Shown piece by piece: positions 1 through 8,447 of a stretch of DNA of 64,000 nucleotides (position 1 is its first letter; each line of letters begins with the position of its first letter). A model generated the notes under the pieces. That model saw only the letters and a list, made by a program, of their open reading frames with translations. It searched no databases and was not told the DNA's origin. Origin of the DNA: Litoreibacter roseus (GTDB taxonomy: Bacteria; Pseudomonadota; Alphaproteobacteria; Rhodobacterales; Rhodobacteraceae); the NCBI RefSeq assembly GCF_009811795.1, contig NZ_BLJE01000005.1:124001-188000 (forward strand). Direction: 5' to 3'. Made by a program: the position numbers and the translations under genes.

Positions 1-266
1 TATTTTTGTAATGCAGTCGTCTTCAGCGCGTTCTCCCCAAATACCGAGACGGCCGTCCGCCAGGAGCTTAGCTCTTCCTCTGACAGGTTATAAAGATCGC
101 ACGCTTCTTTTTTTGTTAAAAGTCCCGCATCTACGCCTCTTACGACCGCAGCTTTTCGGCTGGCGACCCAGCGACGGGTCGAGGGATCTGGCAAATCAGC
201 GCGGGTCATCGTCGTGCCATCGGGCAATTCTACCAAATGCGGGCCAGCTTGACGCTTAAGATACAT
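1..266 (-). CDS. sciP: SciP-type DUF1153 protein (CtrA inhibitor), 3' end cut by window edge
   Basis: Reading leftwards from the ATG at 264-266 gives 88 codons open to the window edge, beginning MYLKRQAGPHLVELPDGTTM, then TRRWVASRKAAVVRGVDAGL and ending TTALQKY. This matches the DUF1153 family throughout, which is about 90 residues long, so only a few residues should be missing. SciP proteins are small helix-turn-helix proteins that bind CtrA and block its transcriptional activity in the alphaproteobacterial cell cycle; that role is family knowledge. The RRWVASRK segment followed by a helical region (LTKKEACDLYNLSEEELSSW) is the DNA/CtrA-binding part. It diverges from mnmA over a 150-bp spacer. 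The identity is secure; the exact C-terminus is not visible. Confidence 0.9.
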   Translation of the reverse strand, partial: MYLKRQAGPHLVELPDGTTMTRADLPDPSTRRWVASRKAAVVRGVDAGLLTKKEACDLYNLSEEELSSWRTAVSVFGENALKTTALQK

Positions 267-416
267 GCGATCATTCCATCTTTTTCTGTGTTCGCTGAGT
301 GTTTGCACATCCAAGTTTAAAGAGGCATGAAGCTGGTTCTTGTGAGTAGATAAGATTTTCCTATATTTCGCAGGAACTCGCTCAAATCTGAAACTCACCC
401 GCTCGGAGACCCGCCG

Positions 417-1565
417 ATGGCGCTCGATTGGACAACAGGACAACTCAACTCGCTCGGTTTCGCGAAAGCGCCGTCCGAGACGCGCGTGGTCGTGGCCATG
501 TCCGGCGGTGTGGACAGCTCGGTCGTAGCAGCCCAACTGGCGGACGAGGGCTACGACGTCGTGGGCGTCACATTGCAGCTTTATGACCACGGTGCGGCCC
601 TGGCCAAGAAAGGTGCCTGTTGTGCAGGACGCGATATTCATGATGCACGACGCGTGGCCGAGGAGATGGGCTTCCCGCATTACGTGCTGGACTACGAGAA
701 CACCTTCAAAGAAGCCGTGATTGATGAATTTGCGGACAGCTACCTTGCTGGTGCGACGCCCGTGCCGTGTATCCGCTGTAATGAGCGCGTTAAATTCAAG
801 GACCTGCTGGAAACGGCAAAGGATCTGGACGCCGATTGCATGGCGACCGGGCACTACATCCAGCGCAAATCCGGCAAGTTTGGATCTGAGCTTCATTCCG
901 CGGCTGACGCAGCGCGGGACCAGAGCTACTTTCTGTTTTCCACGACGCCTGAACAACTGGACTACCTGCGGTTCCCGTTGGGGCATCTGCAATCAAAGTC
1001 CGAAACACGCGCTTTGGCGCTCAAGTTTGGACTGCCGGTCGCGGATAAACCCGATAGCCAGGACATCTGCTTCGTCCCGAATGGCAACTACGCTGCGGTG
1101 ATCGAGAAGCTGCGGCCGGGCGCGGGGGAGCCCGGTGAAATCGTTGATATGGGTGGCACCGTTTTAGGCCAACATGAGGGTGTGATCCACTACACGATTG
1201 GTCAACGGCGCGGCCTGGGGATCGGCGGATTGTCCACGCCGCTTTACGTTGTGAAACTGGACGTGGACAAGCGGCATGTGATCGTCGGCCCGAAAGAAGC
1301 TTTGGCGACGCGCAAGATCCCCGTGCGCGAAATCAACTGGCTGGGCGATGCCCCGTTCGACAGCCAGTCCGAGTGGCATGTGGGGGTGAAGGTTCGGTCC
1401 ACACGCCCCCCCGCCTCTGCAATTATTCGCCCGCTCTCGGCAACGGAGGCGGAGGTCGAATTGCTGACGCCGGAAGAAGGCGTGTCCCCGGGACAGGCTT
1501 GTGTGTTCTACGACGACGACAGCACGCGGATCTTCGGCGGCGGCTGGATATGGCGCGGATACTAA
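417..1565 (+). CDS. mnmA: tRNA-specific 2-thiouridylase MnmA
   Basis: 382 residues. The enzyme transfers sulfur to U34 of tRNA Lys, Glu and Gln in the cytoplasm, using ATP to adenylate the base. The PP-loop SGGVDSS lies at residues 29-35. The two catalytic cysteines are present: Cys121 in PCIRCN and Cys218 in DSQDICFVP. The central GHYIQR and TIGQRRGLG blocks and the C-terminal beta-barrel are as expected. The N-terminal extension of about 22 residues before the PP-loop is common in Rhodobacterales. The ATG at 417 is the only good start upstream of the PP-loop. The gene converges on the RatA/COQ10-like gene with a 16-bp gap and no clear terminator. Confidence 0.97.
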   Translation: MALDWTTGQLNSLGFAKAPSETRVVVAMSGGVDSSVVAAQLADEGYDVVGVTLQLYDHGAALAKKGACCAGRDIHDARRVAEEMGFPHYVLDYENTFKEAVIDEFADSYLAGATPVPCIRCNERVKFKDLLETAKDLDADCMATGHYIQRKSGKFGSELHSAADAARDQSYFLFSTTPEQLDYLRFPLGHLQSKSETRALALKFGLPVADKPDSQDICFVPNGNYAAVIEKLRPGAGEPGEIVDMGGTVLGQHEGVIHYTIGQRRGLGIGGLSTPLYVVKLDVDKRHVIVGPKEALATRKIPVREINWLGDAPFDSQSEWHVGVKVRSTRPPASAIIRPLSATEAEVELLTPEEGVSPGQACVFYDDDSTRIFGGGWIWRGY

Positions 1566-1581
1566 TTCTGCGCCAGACGCC

Positions 1582-2046
1582 TCAGGCGGTTGCGCTCGCC
1601 GGGCCGCCGTACAGCGCCACGGCGCGTTTTTCAAATGCGCGAACGACCCGCTGCATGGCTTCGTTGAACACCAGGCCGATCACGCCTTGCAGCATCCGGC
1701 TTTTGAATTCGAAATCAACGTCGAAGGACACATCGCACCCGCTTGCCGTGTCCTCGAACCGCCATGTGCTGACAAGATATTTGAACGGACCGTCCAGATA
1801 CTCGGTGTCGATCTTCAGCTCATCTGCAAACAGCGTCACCCGGCTGCCAAAGCGTTCCCGGAAAACTTTGAACGCGATCACGAGATCGGCCAGCATCACC
1901 TCGCAATGTTCTTTTTGGTCGCGGGACCGGATGCGCGCCGCGGCACACCATGGCAAGAACTCTGGATATGCGGCGACATCCGCCACAAGATCGTACATCT
2001 GCTGCGCGGTATAGGGCATAGAGCGGGTTTCGGCGTGCTTTGGCAT
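1582..2046 (-). CDS. COQ10/RatA-family START-like lipid-binding protein
   Basis: 154 residues from the ATG at 2044-2046. The N-terminus MPKHAETRSMPYTAQQMYDL and the core VAAYPEFLPWC are diagnostic of the SRPBCC/START-like family that holds mitochondrial COQ10 and E. coli RatA. Alphaproteobacterial members are usually taken as ubiquinone chaperones needed for respiration rather than as toxins; that is inferred from the family. The reading frame stays open upstream to 2220, but that stretch overlaps the hpt start on the other strand and does not look coding, so the shorter start is chosen. The gene is divergent from hpt across about 80 bp and convergent with mnmA. Confidence 0.88.
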   Translation of the reverse strand: MPKHAETRSMPYTAQQMYDLVADVAAYPEFLPWCAAARIRSRDQKEHCEVMLADLVIAFKVFRERFGSRVTLFADELKIDTEYLDGPFKYLVSTWRFEDTASGCDVSFDVDFEFKSRMLQGVIGLVFNEAMQRVVRAFEKRAVALYGGPASATA

Positions 2047-2127
2047 TCGGTCTTTGTCCGGCAGGTGTTGTTTGATTGATCTGGGAAGCGATTTCGTAGG
2101 ATAACACCGAAAAGACAAGGGGGTTTC

Positions 2128-2667
2128 ATGTCTCACCCGCCCTATGTCATCGACAAGATGATCTCGGCCAAGTCCATCGCTGCCCGAATTGAGGTCCTCG
2201 CTCGGGAAATTCACGACCATTTCGAAGGCACGGATAAGCTGGTGATCGTCGGCCTTTTGCGGGGGTCTTTTGTTTTCATTGCTGATCTTGTGCGCGAACT
2301 GGATCTGCCCGTCGAGGTCGATTTTCTTGAGGCCTCCAGCTACGGTGACAGCACGGAAAGTTCGCGGGAGGTCCGTATTCTTAAGGATTTGCGCGGCGAG
2401 ATCGCAGGTCGCGACGTATTGGTCGTCGAAGACATCGTCGACACCGGGTTCACCCTAAGCCACGTGATCAGGCTGTTGGCCGGGCGGGAGCCCGCGCGCA
2501 TTGAAACCGTTGCCTTGCTCGACAAACCAACCCGGCGCGAAGTGGATATCAAGGCGACTTGGACAGGGTTCGAAATTCCCGATGAATTTGTCGTGGGTTA
2601 CGGGATCGACTACGGACAACGCGACCGGAACCTGCCCTACATCGGTAAGGTTCGGTTTACGGAATGA
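2128..2667 (+). CDS. hpt: Hypoxanthine phosphoribosyltransferase
   Basis: 179 residues. The enzyme salvages hypoxanthine (and probably guanine) to the nucleotide with PRPP. The PRPP-binding motif [14 protein letters not shown] is at residues 97-110. The flexible-loop block around [10 protein letters not shown] (70-79) and the C-terminal [19 protein letters not shown] block, which holds the purine-binding aspartate, are both present. Length and architecture are typical of bacterial Hpt. The stop codon overlaps the start of the next small gene (ATGA at 2664-2667), which implies translational coupling. Confidence 0.96.
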   Translation: MSHPPYVIDKMISAKSIAARIEVLAREIHDHFEGTDKLVIVGLLRGSFVFIADLVRELDLPVEVDFLEASSYGDSTESSREVRILKDLRGEIAGRDVLVVEDIVDTGFTLSHVIRLLAGREPARIETVALLDKPTRREVDIKATWTGFEIPDEFVVGYGIDYGQRDRNLPYIGKVRFTE

Positions 2668-2834
2668 ACTTTCGCTGGCTTCTGAGGGCAAAGAGATGGG
2701 CGCAAAACCCACCCTCGGAGAAACAAGTGAAGCTCTTTCTGGTGATACTTGCAGCCTGTATCGCCATTGGGCTGATCGAGCACTACATTGGCTGGCCGGA
2801 CTGGGCGAAGACCGAGCGAGCGCGCGTCAGATAG
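2664..2834 (+). CDS. Small single-span membrane protein coupled to hpt
   Basis: 56 residues. The start ATG overlaps the hpt TGA (ATGA). The protein begins [20 protein letters not shown], then has one hydrophobic span ([20 protein letters not shown], about residues 24-43), and a short charged tail [12 protein letters not shown]. The basic N-terminus suggests an N-in orientation. I recall similar 50-60 residue proteins (RW...NPPS..K motif, one span, WPDW) as conserved hypotheticals in Rhodobacterales, but no function is known to me. The coupling to hpt and the coherent protein make it a likely real gene. Confidence 0.8.
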   Translation: MNFRWLLRAKRWAQNPPSEKQVKLFLVILAACIAIGLIEHYIGWPDWAKTERARVR

Positions 2835-2942
2835 CGAAGACGTGATCTTCTGACGTCTGAACCTGACTGGCCGCCGTATACCTTGCACCCTATTCTTATG
2901 CGCTATGAATCCTGCACGAGAACGCATGGCGAAAGGGTTTTG

Positions 2943-3356
2943 ATGCTCAGATTTGCTGCCTCCGTTTATATTCTTTCCCTAACCGCAGCTTTTGCGGATG
3001 TGTCGTCGTTTCAGACGCCGTCACGGAACATTCAGTGTACCGTGGATCAGGAAGTAAACTTTGCCGATCTCGAATGCACCATCATCAACCGGTTCAATCC
3101 TCCCGCCCAACCCCGTCCAAGCAGCTGCGATGCAGATTGGGGTCACACGTTTTTCATGCGCGACAGCGGCCCCGTCACGATGCTGTGTGACGAGGGCAGT
3201 TCAATGACAGCGGGCACGGCAGAGGAAACCGCTGAATACGGCACCACCCGAGAATTCAGCGGCTTTGTTTGCGGATCGTCCCGAAGCGGCTTGGAATGCA
3301 TCAACCGCGATGGCCACGGGTTCTTCCTGTCACGGCGGGACCAGCGGGTATTTTGA
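2943..3356 (+). CDS. Secreted DUF6636-like protein
   Basis: 137 residues from the ATG at 2943. An N-terminal signal peptide is clear (LRFAASVYILSLTAAFA, cleavage near residue 19). The mature part starts SSFQTPSRNIQCTVDQ and has several cysteines (ECTIIN, SSCDADWG, MLCDEG, VCGSS, LECINRDGHGFFLSR). This FQTPSxNIxC start and the terminal NRxGHGFFLSR are how I recognise the DUF6636 family. The product should be periplasmic with disulfides; its function is unknown. An earlier in-frame ATG at 2883 would put 20 residues before the signal peptide and is less likely. Confidence 0.72.
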   Translation: MLRFAASVYILSLTAAFADVSSFQTPSRNIQCTVDQEVNFADLECTIINRFNPPAQPRPSSCDADWGHTFFMRDSGPVTMLCDEGSSMTAGTAEETAEYGTTREFSGFVCGSSRSGLECINRDGHGFFLSRRDQRVF

Positions 3357-3387
3357 GCGGGGGATGTCGGGTGATATTTGCCCCAAA

Positions 3388-3433
3388 TTTCATTATTGAA
3401 AACACACTTACGTTAACTTTCATGGATGAAAAC
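3388..3433. promoter_or_regulatory. Two repeated palindromic operator-like sites before the aldo/keto reductase
   Basis: TTTCATTATTGAAAAC at 3388-3403 is repeated as TTTCATGGATGAAAAC at 3418-3433, exactly 30 bp apart, about three helical turns. Each copy is a dyad, and the second is perfect (TTTCAT-GG-ATGAAA has 6-bp arms and a 2-bp centre). Both lie 45-95 bp upstream of the reductase ATG. Paired same-face palindromes suggest a dimeric repressor or activator binding cooperatively. The regulator is not obvious in the window. Confidence 0.5.
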
Positions 3434-3479
3434 ATATTTTGCTGACAGCCTGAGTGCATAAGCAAGCACAGGTGATCTC

Positions 3480-4469
3480 ATGAAATTTCTTGGAACCGAC
3501 ATAGCGCCCCTTGGTATGGGGTGTTGGCCGATTGGTGGGCCGTTCTATCGAGGCGCGCAGCCGTTAGGTTATGCAAACGCCGAAGATAGCGAATCCATTC
3601 GGACGATCCATGCGGCGCTGGACGCAGGCATTCAGCTTTTCGATACTGCGGCGGTCTATGGCGCGGGTCATGCGGAACGGTTGATGGGCGAAGCACTAGC
3701 CGATCATCCCGACGCCATCATCATTACCAAAATCGGGCTGGCATTCGACGAACAGTCAAAGCAGCTCACGGGCGAGGATCTCGACCCGACCCATGTCAGG
3801 CCTGCGATCGAGCGCTGTCTCAAAAGATTGCGGCGGGACCGCATTGATGTCCTCCTGTTGCATGTGAACGAGTTGACGCTGGACGTGGCGACCCCGCTCT
3901 TTGATGCGATGGAATCCGCGCGGCAGGACGGGCTCATACGCAGCTACGGGTGGAGCACAGACTTTCCCAAAAGTGTTGAGGCCCTCGCGGACCGCCCGGG
4001 TTTCACCGCCGTCGAGCACGCGATGAATGTGTTTCTCGACGTGCCGACCATTCAGGGCGTAATTGAACAGCATGATCTGGCGGCGATCATCCGGTCCCCG
4101 CTCGGGATGGGTGTTCTCACAGGGAAGTTCGACAGCAGCACGAAAATGCAGGCAGACGACATCAGGTCCACCGATCAGGCGTGGAAGACCTTCTTCCAGG
4201 ACGGCAAGATCAACCCGGAATACCTCGCCCGGGTGGATGCGATCCGCGAACTCTTGCAAACCGGTGGGCGCACCGTGCCGCAAGGGGCGCTGTGTTGGCT
4301 TTGGGCGAAGTCAGGCCAAAACGTTCCGGTGCCCGGCGCGCGGACAGTGGCGCAGATCACGGACAACGCGAGCGCGTTGGATCACGGTCCCCTGCCCGCA
4401 TCCATCATGGCCGAGATTGAAACCCTGATTACGCGCAGTCCGGACGAGGACGCAGCACGGGCGAAATAG
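3480..4469 (+). CDS. Aldo/keto reductase
   Basis: 329 residues. NADPH-dependent oxidoreductase with the (alpha/beta)8 AKR fold. The N-terminal block LGMGCWPIGGPF, the FDTAAVYGAGHAERLMGEAL segment with the catalytic Asp/Tyr, the IITKIGL lysine strand and the DVLLLHVNE histidine strand form the usual D-Y-K-H tetrad. The C-terminal PVPGARTVAQITDNASAL is the NADP-phosphate-binding block. Sequence style is like the YghZ/galactose dehydrogenase-type AKRs, but the substrate cannot be told. The gene stands alone, with paired palindromes upstream and an orphan TRAP binding protein downstream on the same strand. The ATG at 3480 is preceded by AGGTGATCTC. Confidence 0.9.
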   Translation: MKFLGTDIAPLGMGCWPIGGPFYRGAQPLGYANAEDSESIRTIHAALDAGIQLFDTAAVYGAGHAERLMGEALADHPDAIIITKIGLAFDEQSKQLTGEDLDPTHVRPAIERCLKRLRRDRIDVLLLHVNELTLDVATPLFDAMESARQDGLIRSYGWSTDFPKSVEALADRPGFTAVEHAMNVFLDVPTIQGVIEQHDLAAIIRSPLGMGVLTGKFDSSTKMQADDIRSTDQAWKTFFQDGKINPEYLARVDAIRELLQTGGRTVPQGALCWLWAKSGQNVPVPGARTVAQITDNASALDHGPLPASIMAEIETLITRSPDEDAARAK

Positions 4470-4489
4470 CCCATGCAGGACGCAACAAT

Positions 4490-4541
4490 GAAAGGGGTCC
4501 GGGCGGATTGTCGTGACAAATTGGCCCGGATCCCGTTTCAT
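4490..4541 (+). terminator. Possible hairpin terminator after aldo/keto reductase
   Basis: GGGGTCCGGGC at 4494-4504 can pair with GCCCGGATCCC further right (one G-U pair), followed by TTTC that extends the stem after a bulge. The loop is long (about 19 nt) and there is no real T-run, so intrinsic termination is doubtful. Confidence 0.35.
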
Positions 4542-4606
4542 CCTCCCGTAACGCACGCAAAGATCCGGGCCAGCCGGACGTGCACCGCGCAAAAAGGGAG
4601 GACCAC

Positions 4607-5638
4607 ATGCGTAGACCAGCGAAGACCCTCATCTCTGCGACCACAGCCATCACCCTCAGCGCCTTGACGGCACCGGCATTTGCCGAGGGCCACACGGTGC
4701 AACTTCGTATCCAGAACCACCAAGCCCCGGAATCCACGTCTGGACGTCTGATTGCTGAATTCGTCGAAAATGTTGAAACCATGTCCAACGGCGAAATCCA
4801 GATCGAAATGTTCTATTCCGCGTCGGTCGTGAAATCGGTGGAGACTTTCGACGCCGCAGCGTCTGGCATTCTGGACTGCGACATGACGAACGGCAGCTAT
4901 CAGACCGGAAAGAACCCTGCGTTCCAGTTCGTGGCAGACACAATGGGCGGATACGACACACCGATCCAGTATCAAGCATGGGTCAATTTCGGAGGCGGAA
5001 AAGAACAGATCAATGAGCTTTACAATGCACTTGGCATGACGTTTGTCGGCGCACATGTGGGCGGTCAGGAGTCCCTGAATTCGACCCACCCGCTGGCTGG
5101 ACCGGACGATCTGAAAGAGTTCAAGTTTCGCTCGCCGCCCGGGATGGAATCCGAGATTTTCGCATCTCTCGGGGCGAAGCCCATCGTGATGGATTTCACC
5201 GAGATCTTCACAGCGCTCGAAACGGGCATTATCGACGGGGCCGACGCCTCAACCCTTGCGGTGAACCGGGGGTTGGGCATCTACGACATCGCCAAACACA
5301 CGACCTATCCCGGCTTCCATTCGATGTCCTCGGATCATCTGGCCTGCCGCACCGATGTATGGGAGGGGATGACCGATCAGCAGCGGGCAATCATTACCGC
5401 GGCCGAAAAGGTGCTGGCGATGGATTTGATCATGCTGACCTTGGTGGAAAACGGGGAAGCCTTGGCGGAACTGCCAGCAGAGGGCGTAACGATCTATGAC
5501 TGGTCCGCCGAGGACAGATCTGCGTTCCGTGCGGCTGCCCAGAACGCATGGACCGAATGGGCCGAGAAGACGCCGGAAACAAAAGCCATGGTCGACAGCC
5601 ACAAAGCGTTCGGTAAGCGCATCGGTCTGACGGAATAA
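4607..5638 (+). CDS. TRAP transporter substrate-binding protein, DctP family
   Basis: 343 residues from the ATG at 4607, behind AAAAGGGAGGACCAC, a strong ribosome binding site. The signal peptide (RRPAKTLISATTAITLSALT, cleaved after AFA) is followed by the DctP/P-solute-binding fold: VQLRIQNHQAPES, the DCDMTNGSYQTGKNPAFQF substrate-site region, and PDDLKEFKFRSPPGMESEIF with the arginine of TRAP binding proteins that holds the substrate carboxylate. LETGIIDGADAS and W..... MTDQQRAIITAA complete the family pattern. It would capture an organic acid in the periplasm. No DctQ/DctM membrane genes are adjacent, so the partner transporter must be encoded elsewhere. Confidence 0.92.
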   Translation: MRRPAKTLISATTAITLSALTAPAFAEGHTVQLRIQNHQAPESTSGRLIAEFVENVETMSNGEIQIEMFYSASVVKSVETFDAAASGILDCDMTNGSYQTGKNPAFQFVADTMGGYDTPIQYQAWVNFGGGKEQINELYNALGMTFVGAHVGGQESLNSTHPLAGPDDLKEFKFRSPPGMESEIFASLGAKPIVMDFTEIFTALETGIIDGADASTLAVNRGLGIYDIAKHTTYPGFHSMSSDHLACRTDVWEGMTDQQRAIITAAEKVLAMDLIMLTLVENGEALAELPAEGVTIYDWSAEDRSAFRAAAQNAWTEWAEKTPETKAMVDSHKAFGKRIGLTE

Positions 5639-5675
5639 GAGGTATCTTCTGACTGACGCTCTGAAGAGAGTAAAA

Positions 5676-5706
5676 TGGACCTGCATCCACATCGAATGCA
5701 GGTCCA
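5676..5706 (-). terminator. Intrinsic terminator between dctP-like gene and outer-membrane gene
   Basis: TGGACCTGCAT (5676-5686) and ATGCAGGTCCA (5696-5706) form a perfect 11-bp stem with a 9-nt loop. Read on the minus strand the stem is followed by TTTTA, so it should end the outer-membrane beta-barrel transcript. It may also stop the plus-strand transcript weakly. Confidence 0.75.
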
Positions 5707-5723
5707 CCTGACCGTAGTCTTAG

Positions 5724-6332
5724 CTAGAAGCGGTAGTTGACGGACAAGCCAAGGGTCGTGGCTTCGGCTTCCAGATCATCCACGTCGAAATCGTCGAACT
5801 CATGGTAAAGCAACTCCGCGCCCGCAGTGATCTGCTCCGTCAGAAACACTTCGTAGCCGGCGCCGACGAAATAGCCATCTGAAGAGCCAACGGACAAGGT
5901 TCCGTCATCTGTGTCCGCACGCGCATACCCGGCGGTGCCGTAGTAAAAATTCCTGCCGCTAGGGATACCGACACGCGCACCGATCCGAAGAACAGAGTCG
6001 ATCGCGGCAACATCATCGAGATCGATATCGGCCCGGTCATACTGAATACCACCACCAACTACGAAGTTGCCGAAATCATAATCATAGTAGGCTCTGAGCC
6101 CGTACAGGAAATCATCCCCGTCCAGATCAGCGGCGCCGTCCGTTTCGACATCGCCGTAGCTCAGCTGTGCACCGACCGAGAAACCGGTCCAGTCATATAT
6201 CGGTGCTGCATCGACGACCGGTGCCGTTACAACCGGCGATGGTACGGGCTCCGCTGGTTCGAAACTGCCAGCCCAAACGGGGGATGTAATCATCATGCAG
6301 GTCGCTGTGGTGAACAAAATTTGACGTTTCAT
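5724..6332 (-). CDS. Outer-membrane beta-barrel protein
   Basis: 202 residues from the ATG at 6330-6332, preceded by AGAAGAAAG at good spacing; a GTG three codons earlier is less likely. Signal peptide: KRQILFTTATCMMITSPVWA. The mature protein has a Pro-rich linker (EPAEPVPSPVV) and then alternating strands typical of eight-stranded Omp barrels: DWTGFSVGAQLSYGDVETDG, GLRAYYDYDFGNFVVGGGIQ, VLRIGARVGIPSGRNFYYGT, and a C-terminus LGLSVNYRF ending in phenylalanine, the outer-membrane insertion signal. It resembles the Omp31/RopB-type porin family of alphaproteobacteria. The barrel is acidic and Asp-rich in its loops. Its role is probably structural or as an adhesin; no specific substrate is indicated. 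Confidence 0.88.
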   Translation of the reverse strand: MKRQILFTTATCMMITSPVWAGSFEPAEPVPSPVVTAPVVDAAPIYDWTGFSVGAQLSYGDVETDGAADLDGDDFLYGLRAYYDYDFGNFVVGGGIQYDRADIDLDDVAAIDSVLRIGARVGIPSGRNFYYGTAGYARADTDDGTLSVGSSDGYFVGAGYEVFLTEQITAGAELLYHEFDDFDVDDLEAEATTLGLSVNYRF

Positions 6333-6600
6333 AGCTTGCACTTTCTTCTGATACTCGATGACTGAAATGTAGGGGCGAACCGGGTCAGTTCTAACCTCAC
6401 AGGTCCGTGTATGGCGGCATCCTGCTTGGCCAAATCACGCCTGTGATGTGCGATAGGCGGTCTTTTGCGTCGGCTGCATTCCGTTAGCAGTTTGCCAGAT
6501 GTCTTAGATTTGTTTCCGAAACGAAAACAATCGATAACGGGGAATACGGGAACCAGACCCCTCCGCGCCGCCCGGGAGGACTTGAGAGAAATCTTGCAAG

Positions 6601-6768
6601 ATGCTGATTGGAAAAGTTAAAGTCGATCAAGCATTGAAGGTCTGGGGTTCTGAGGGAGACTTCATCGCCTACCGCGTGCCGGACGAGCGCCAAGGCAAGA
6701 AATCCGCAATTTCCTGCGAACCCGGCATTAAAAACATCGCCTGCTGCTCGCCAGATCAGACGGTTTGA
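6601..6768 (+). CDS. Doubtful small open reading frame
   Basis: A 55-codon frame starts at ATG 6601 and reads MLIGKVKVDQALKVWGSEGD, continuing with YRVPDERQGKKSAISC and ending ACCSPDQTV. It lies in the roughly 500-bp stretch between the outer-membrane gene and the alpha/beta hydrolase, where no larger gene fits. There is no strong ribosome binding site and I recognise no family. The composition is protein-like, so it is listed as a candidate only. The rest of 6333-6830 shows nothing I can support. Confidence 0.25.
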   Translation: MLIGKVKVDQALKVWGSEGDFIAYRVPDERQGKKSAISCEPGIKNIACCSPDQTV

Positions 6769-6830
6769 GTTGTTTCAACCTCGGCATCATGCTGCCAGTG
6801 CATCATTAACGCCAGCCGGCGGTGCCGGAT

Positions 6831-8156
6831 CTACTCCGTTGCGGGCAAAGTCTCAAACCTCAAACCCTTGGCCGTCCGCTTTGGAAAGCCGGTCCAATGG
6901 GTGTGATCGGGTTTTTCTGAACCGTCCTCTTCTTTCGACCAAGCCCCGTCGTTGGAGCGTGGAACAAGGTCCAGAAAGCGATCCATTTCCGCGTCGTCCT
7001 TCAGATGCCTGCCCAGCCACGCCGTCACAAAATGCTGTGCGATGTTGTTCATTCGGACCGTATCCCACACCGCATCCGTATAGTGCTCGGTCAGATTGAA
7101 CCCAAGATCTTCATCAAACCGGTCCGCCTCCTGCGGCGCGGGCATGGGTGCGGCCGCATTGTGGTTCGCATTGTCGAATGTCAGAAGGGCGCGGTCGGCA
7201 TTCACCGCCTGCTGCCAGAGTGCACGAACACCCGTCTCATACCCGGACACATCATCGACAGAGCCCGCAATAAAGAGCATCGGCGCGGTAATGCCCTTCA
7301 GCGTTTCCGCGTCCCAGAACACCCGGTTCATTCCCCAAGGTGCAAATGCAATGGCCGTCTTGATGCGCGGATCGCGAAGAGCAGCCAACGTGTCGGATCC
7401 GCTCTGGTGCACGGAAAGCGTACCGTGGGGTGCCCCCCAGCTGTAGTCGGTTGCAGTTTGAGTGACGCCACCGCCCATCGCGATAACGGCCCCGTACCCG
7501 CCCATGGAATATCCGATCAACGCCGTGTTCGACGTGTCCACAAGACCGCTGAGAAACGAAATGCTCTCGTTCGATAACCGCTCCATTTCATTCAACGTGA
7601 ACACCTGATCCAGAGGTCGATTGACCAGCGTCGAGCCAAAAGCGGCTTTGGTGCGATAGGTCGAGTCCGTATGATCAATGGACGCAACAACATAGCCTTT
7701 GGAGGCGATGTTTTCGGCCAGATGTGACAGCAGAAAGCGGTTGCCAGGATAGCCATGCGAAATCAGAACCAGCGGAAAGGGTCCCTGCCCCGGCGCTGCA
7801 TCGCGAACGGCCTGCCCCTCGATCTGCACTTGTGTCATCCCATCCCGCAAATAGACACTTAGGGCCGTCTCGCCAGATGCGCCCTCGGCCGCAGGATACC
7901 AGATCTCCACCCGCAGCGGGCGATCATAGCGCGGCAGTTCCGTTGGTCTTGGCCCGTCCGGGTCGATGGCAAGAATGTCGATTTGGTCTGGATTGGTCAG
8001 CGTGATGGATTGAACCCCAACGGGGAACGCGCCGTACGCCGAAAGCTCGGGCGCATTGGGCAGTTGTCGATCTATGCGATTTTCAGACATCGCGCCCGTT
8101 GGAGCAATCAGAAGACTGCAAAGGACAGCGCGCGCCGCCCTGATCAATTGTTGCAT
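6831..8156 (-). CDS. Secreted alpha/beta hydrolase (PAF-acetylhydrolase/dienelactone-hydrolase-like)
   Basis: 441 residues from the ATG at 8154-8156 with GGGGATC upstream. A signal peptide is present (RAARAVLCSLLIAPTGAM). The catalytic nucleophile elbow is GYSMGGYGA, and the oxyanion-hole region is PLVLISHGYPGNRFLLSHL. The late NANHNAAAP segment is a plausible histidine region. The block LRVEIWYPAAEG before the core is typical of secreted PAF-acetylhydrolase-like esterases. It should hydrolyse an ester in the periplasm or outside the cell; the substrate is unknown. It stands alone between intergenic stretches of 290 bp or more. Confidence 0.85.
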   Translation of the reverse strand: MQQLIRAARAVLCSLLIAPTGAMSENRIDRQLPNAPELSAYGAFPVGVQSITLTNPDQIDILAIDPDGPRPTELPRYDRPLRVEIWYPAAEGASGETALSVYLRDGMTQVQIEGQAVRDAAPGQGPFPLVLISHGYPGNRFLLSHLAENIASKGYVVASIDHTDSTYRTKAAFGSTLVNRPLDQVFTLNEMERLSNESISFLSGLVDTSNTALIGYSMGGYGAVIAMGGGVTQTATDYSWGAPHGTLSVHQSGSDTLAALRDPRIKTAIAFAPWGMNRVFWDAETLKGITAPMLFIAGSVDDVSGYETGVRALWQQAVNADRALLTFDNANHNAAAPMPAPQEADRFDEDLGFNLTEHYTDAVWDTVRMNNIAQHFVTAWLGRHLKDDAEMDRFLDLVPRSNDGAWSKEEDGSEKPDHTHWTGFPKRTAKGLRFETLPATE

Positions 8157-8327
8157 TGAAGATCCCCATCTCAAGATATTCCCCTGACCCTAACGTCCAT
8201 GCCCAGACTGCCAAGTAAGTGTATCTATACGTGGCCAGCGCCACGCCCACCAATCAACCGCAGGTGATTGTGTAACGAACGTCAGAGCGTTATGCTTGTG
8301 CTGAATTTGCAGCCCGAGGAGGATCTT

Positions 8328-8366
8328 ATGGCCAATGTCACATTCCCCCGGGCGGATCTGCGCTAG
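8328..8366 (+). CDS. Possible 12-residue leader peptide before rsgA
   Basis: A very strong Shine-Dalgarno run (GAGGAGGA) precedes ATG 8328, which encodes MANVTFPRADLR and stops at 8366, about 80 nt before the rsgA start. The ribosome binding site is better than that of rsgA itself. This could be a leader peptide or a translational standby element. It could also be chance, so confidence is low. Confidence 0.35.
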   Translation: MANVTFPRADLR

Positions 8367-8447
8367 CCCGCTGATCTGGCCCGACACGAGACTTTTGCTG
8401 ACCGCCTGCACGGCGTCGGCCCATTTACGTCTTTAAGGGCACTTCAC

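Noticed and set aside
1582-2046. RatA toxin of a toxin-antitoxin pair
   Set aside because: The family name includes RatA, but no antitoxin partner is present and alphaproteobacterial members are better viewed as COQ10-like.
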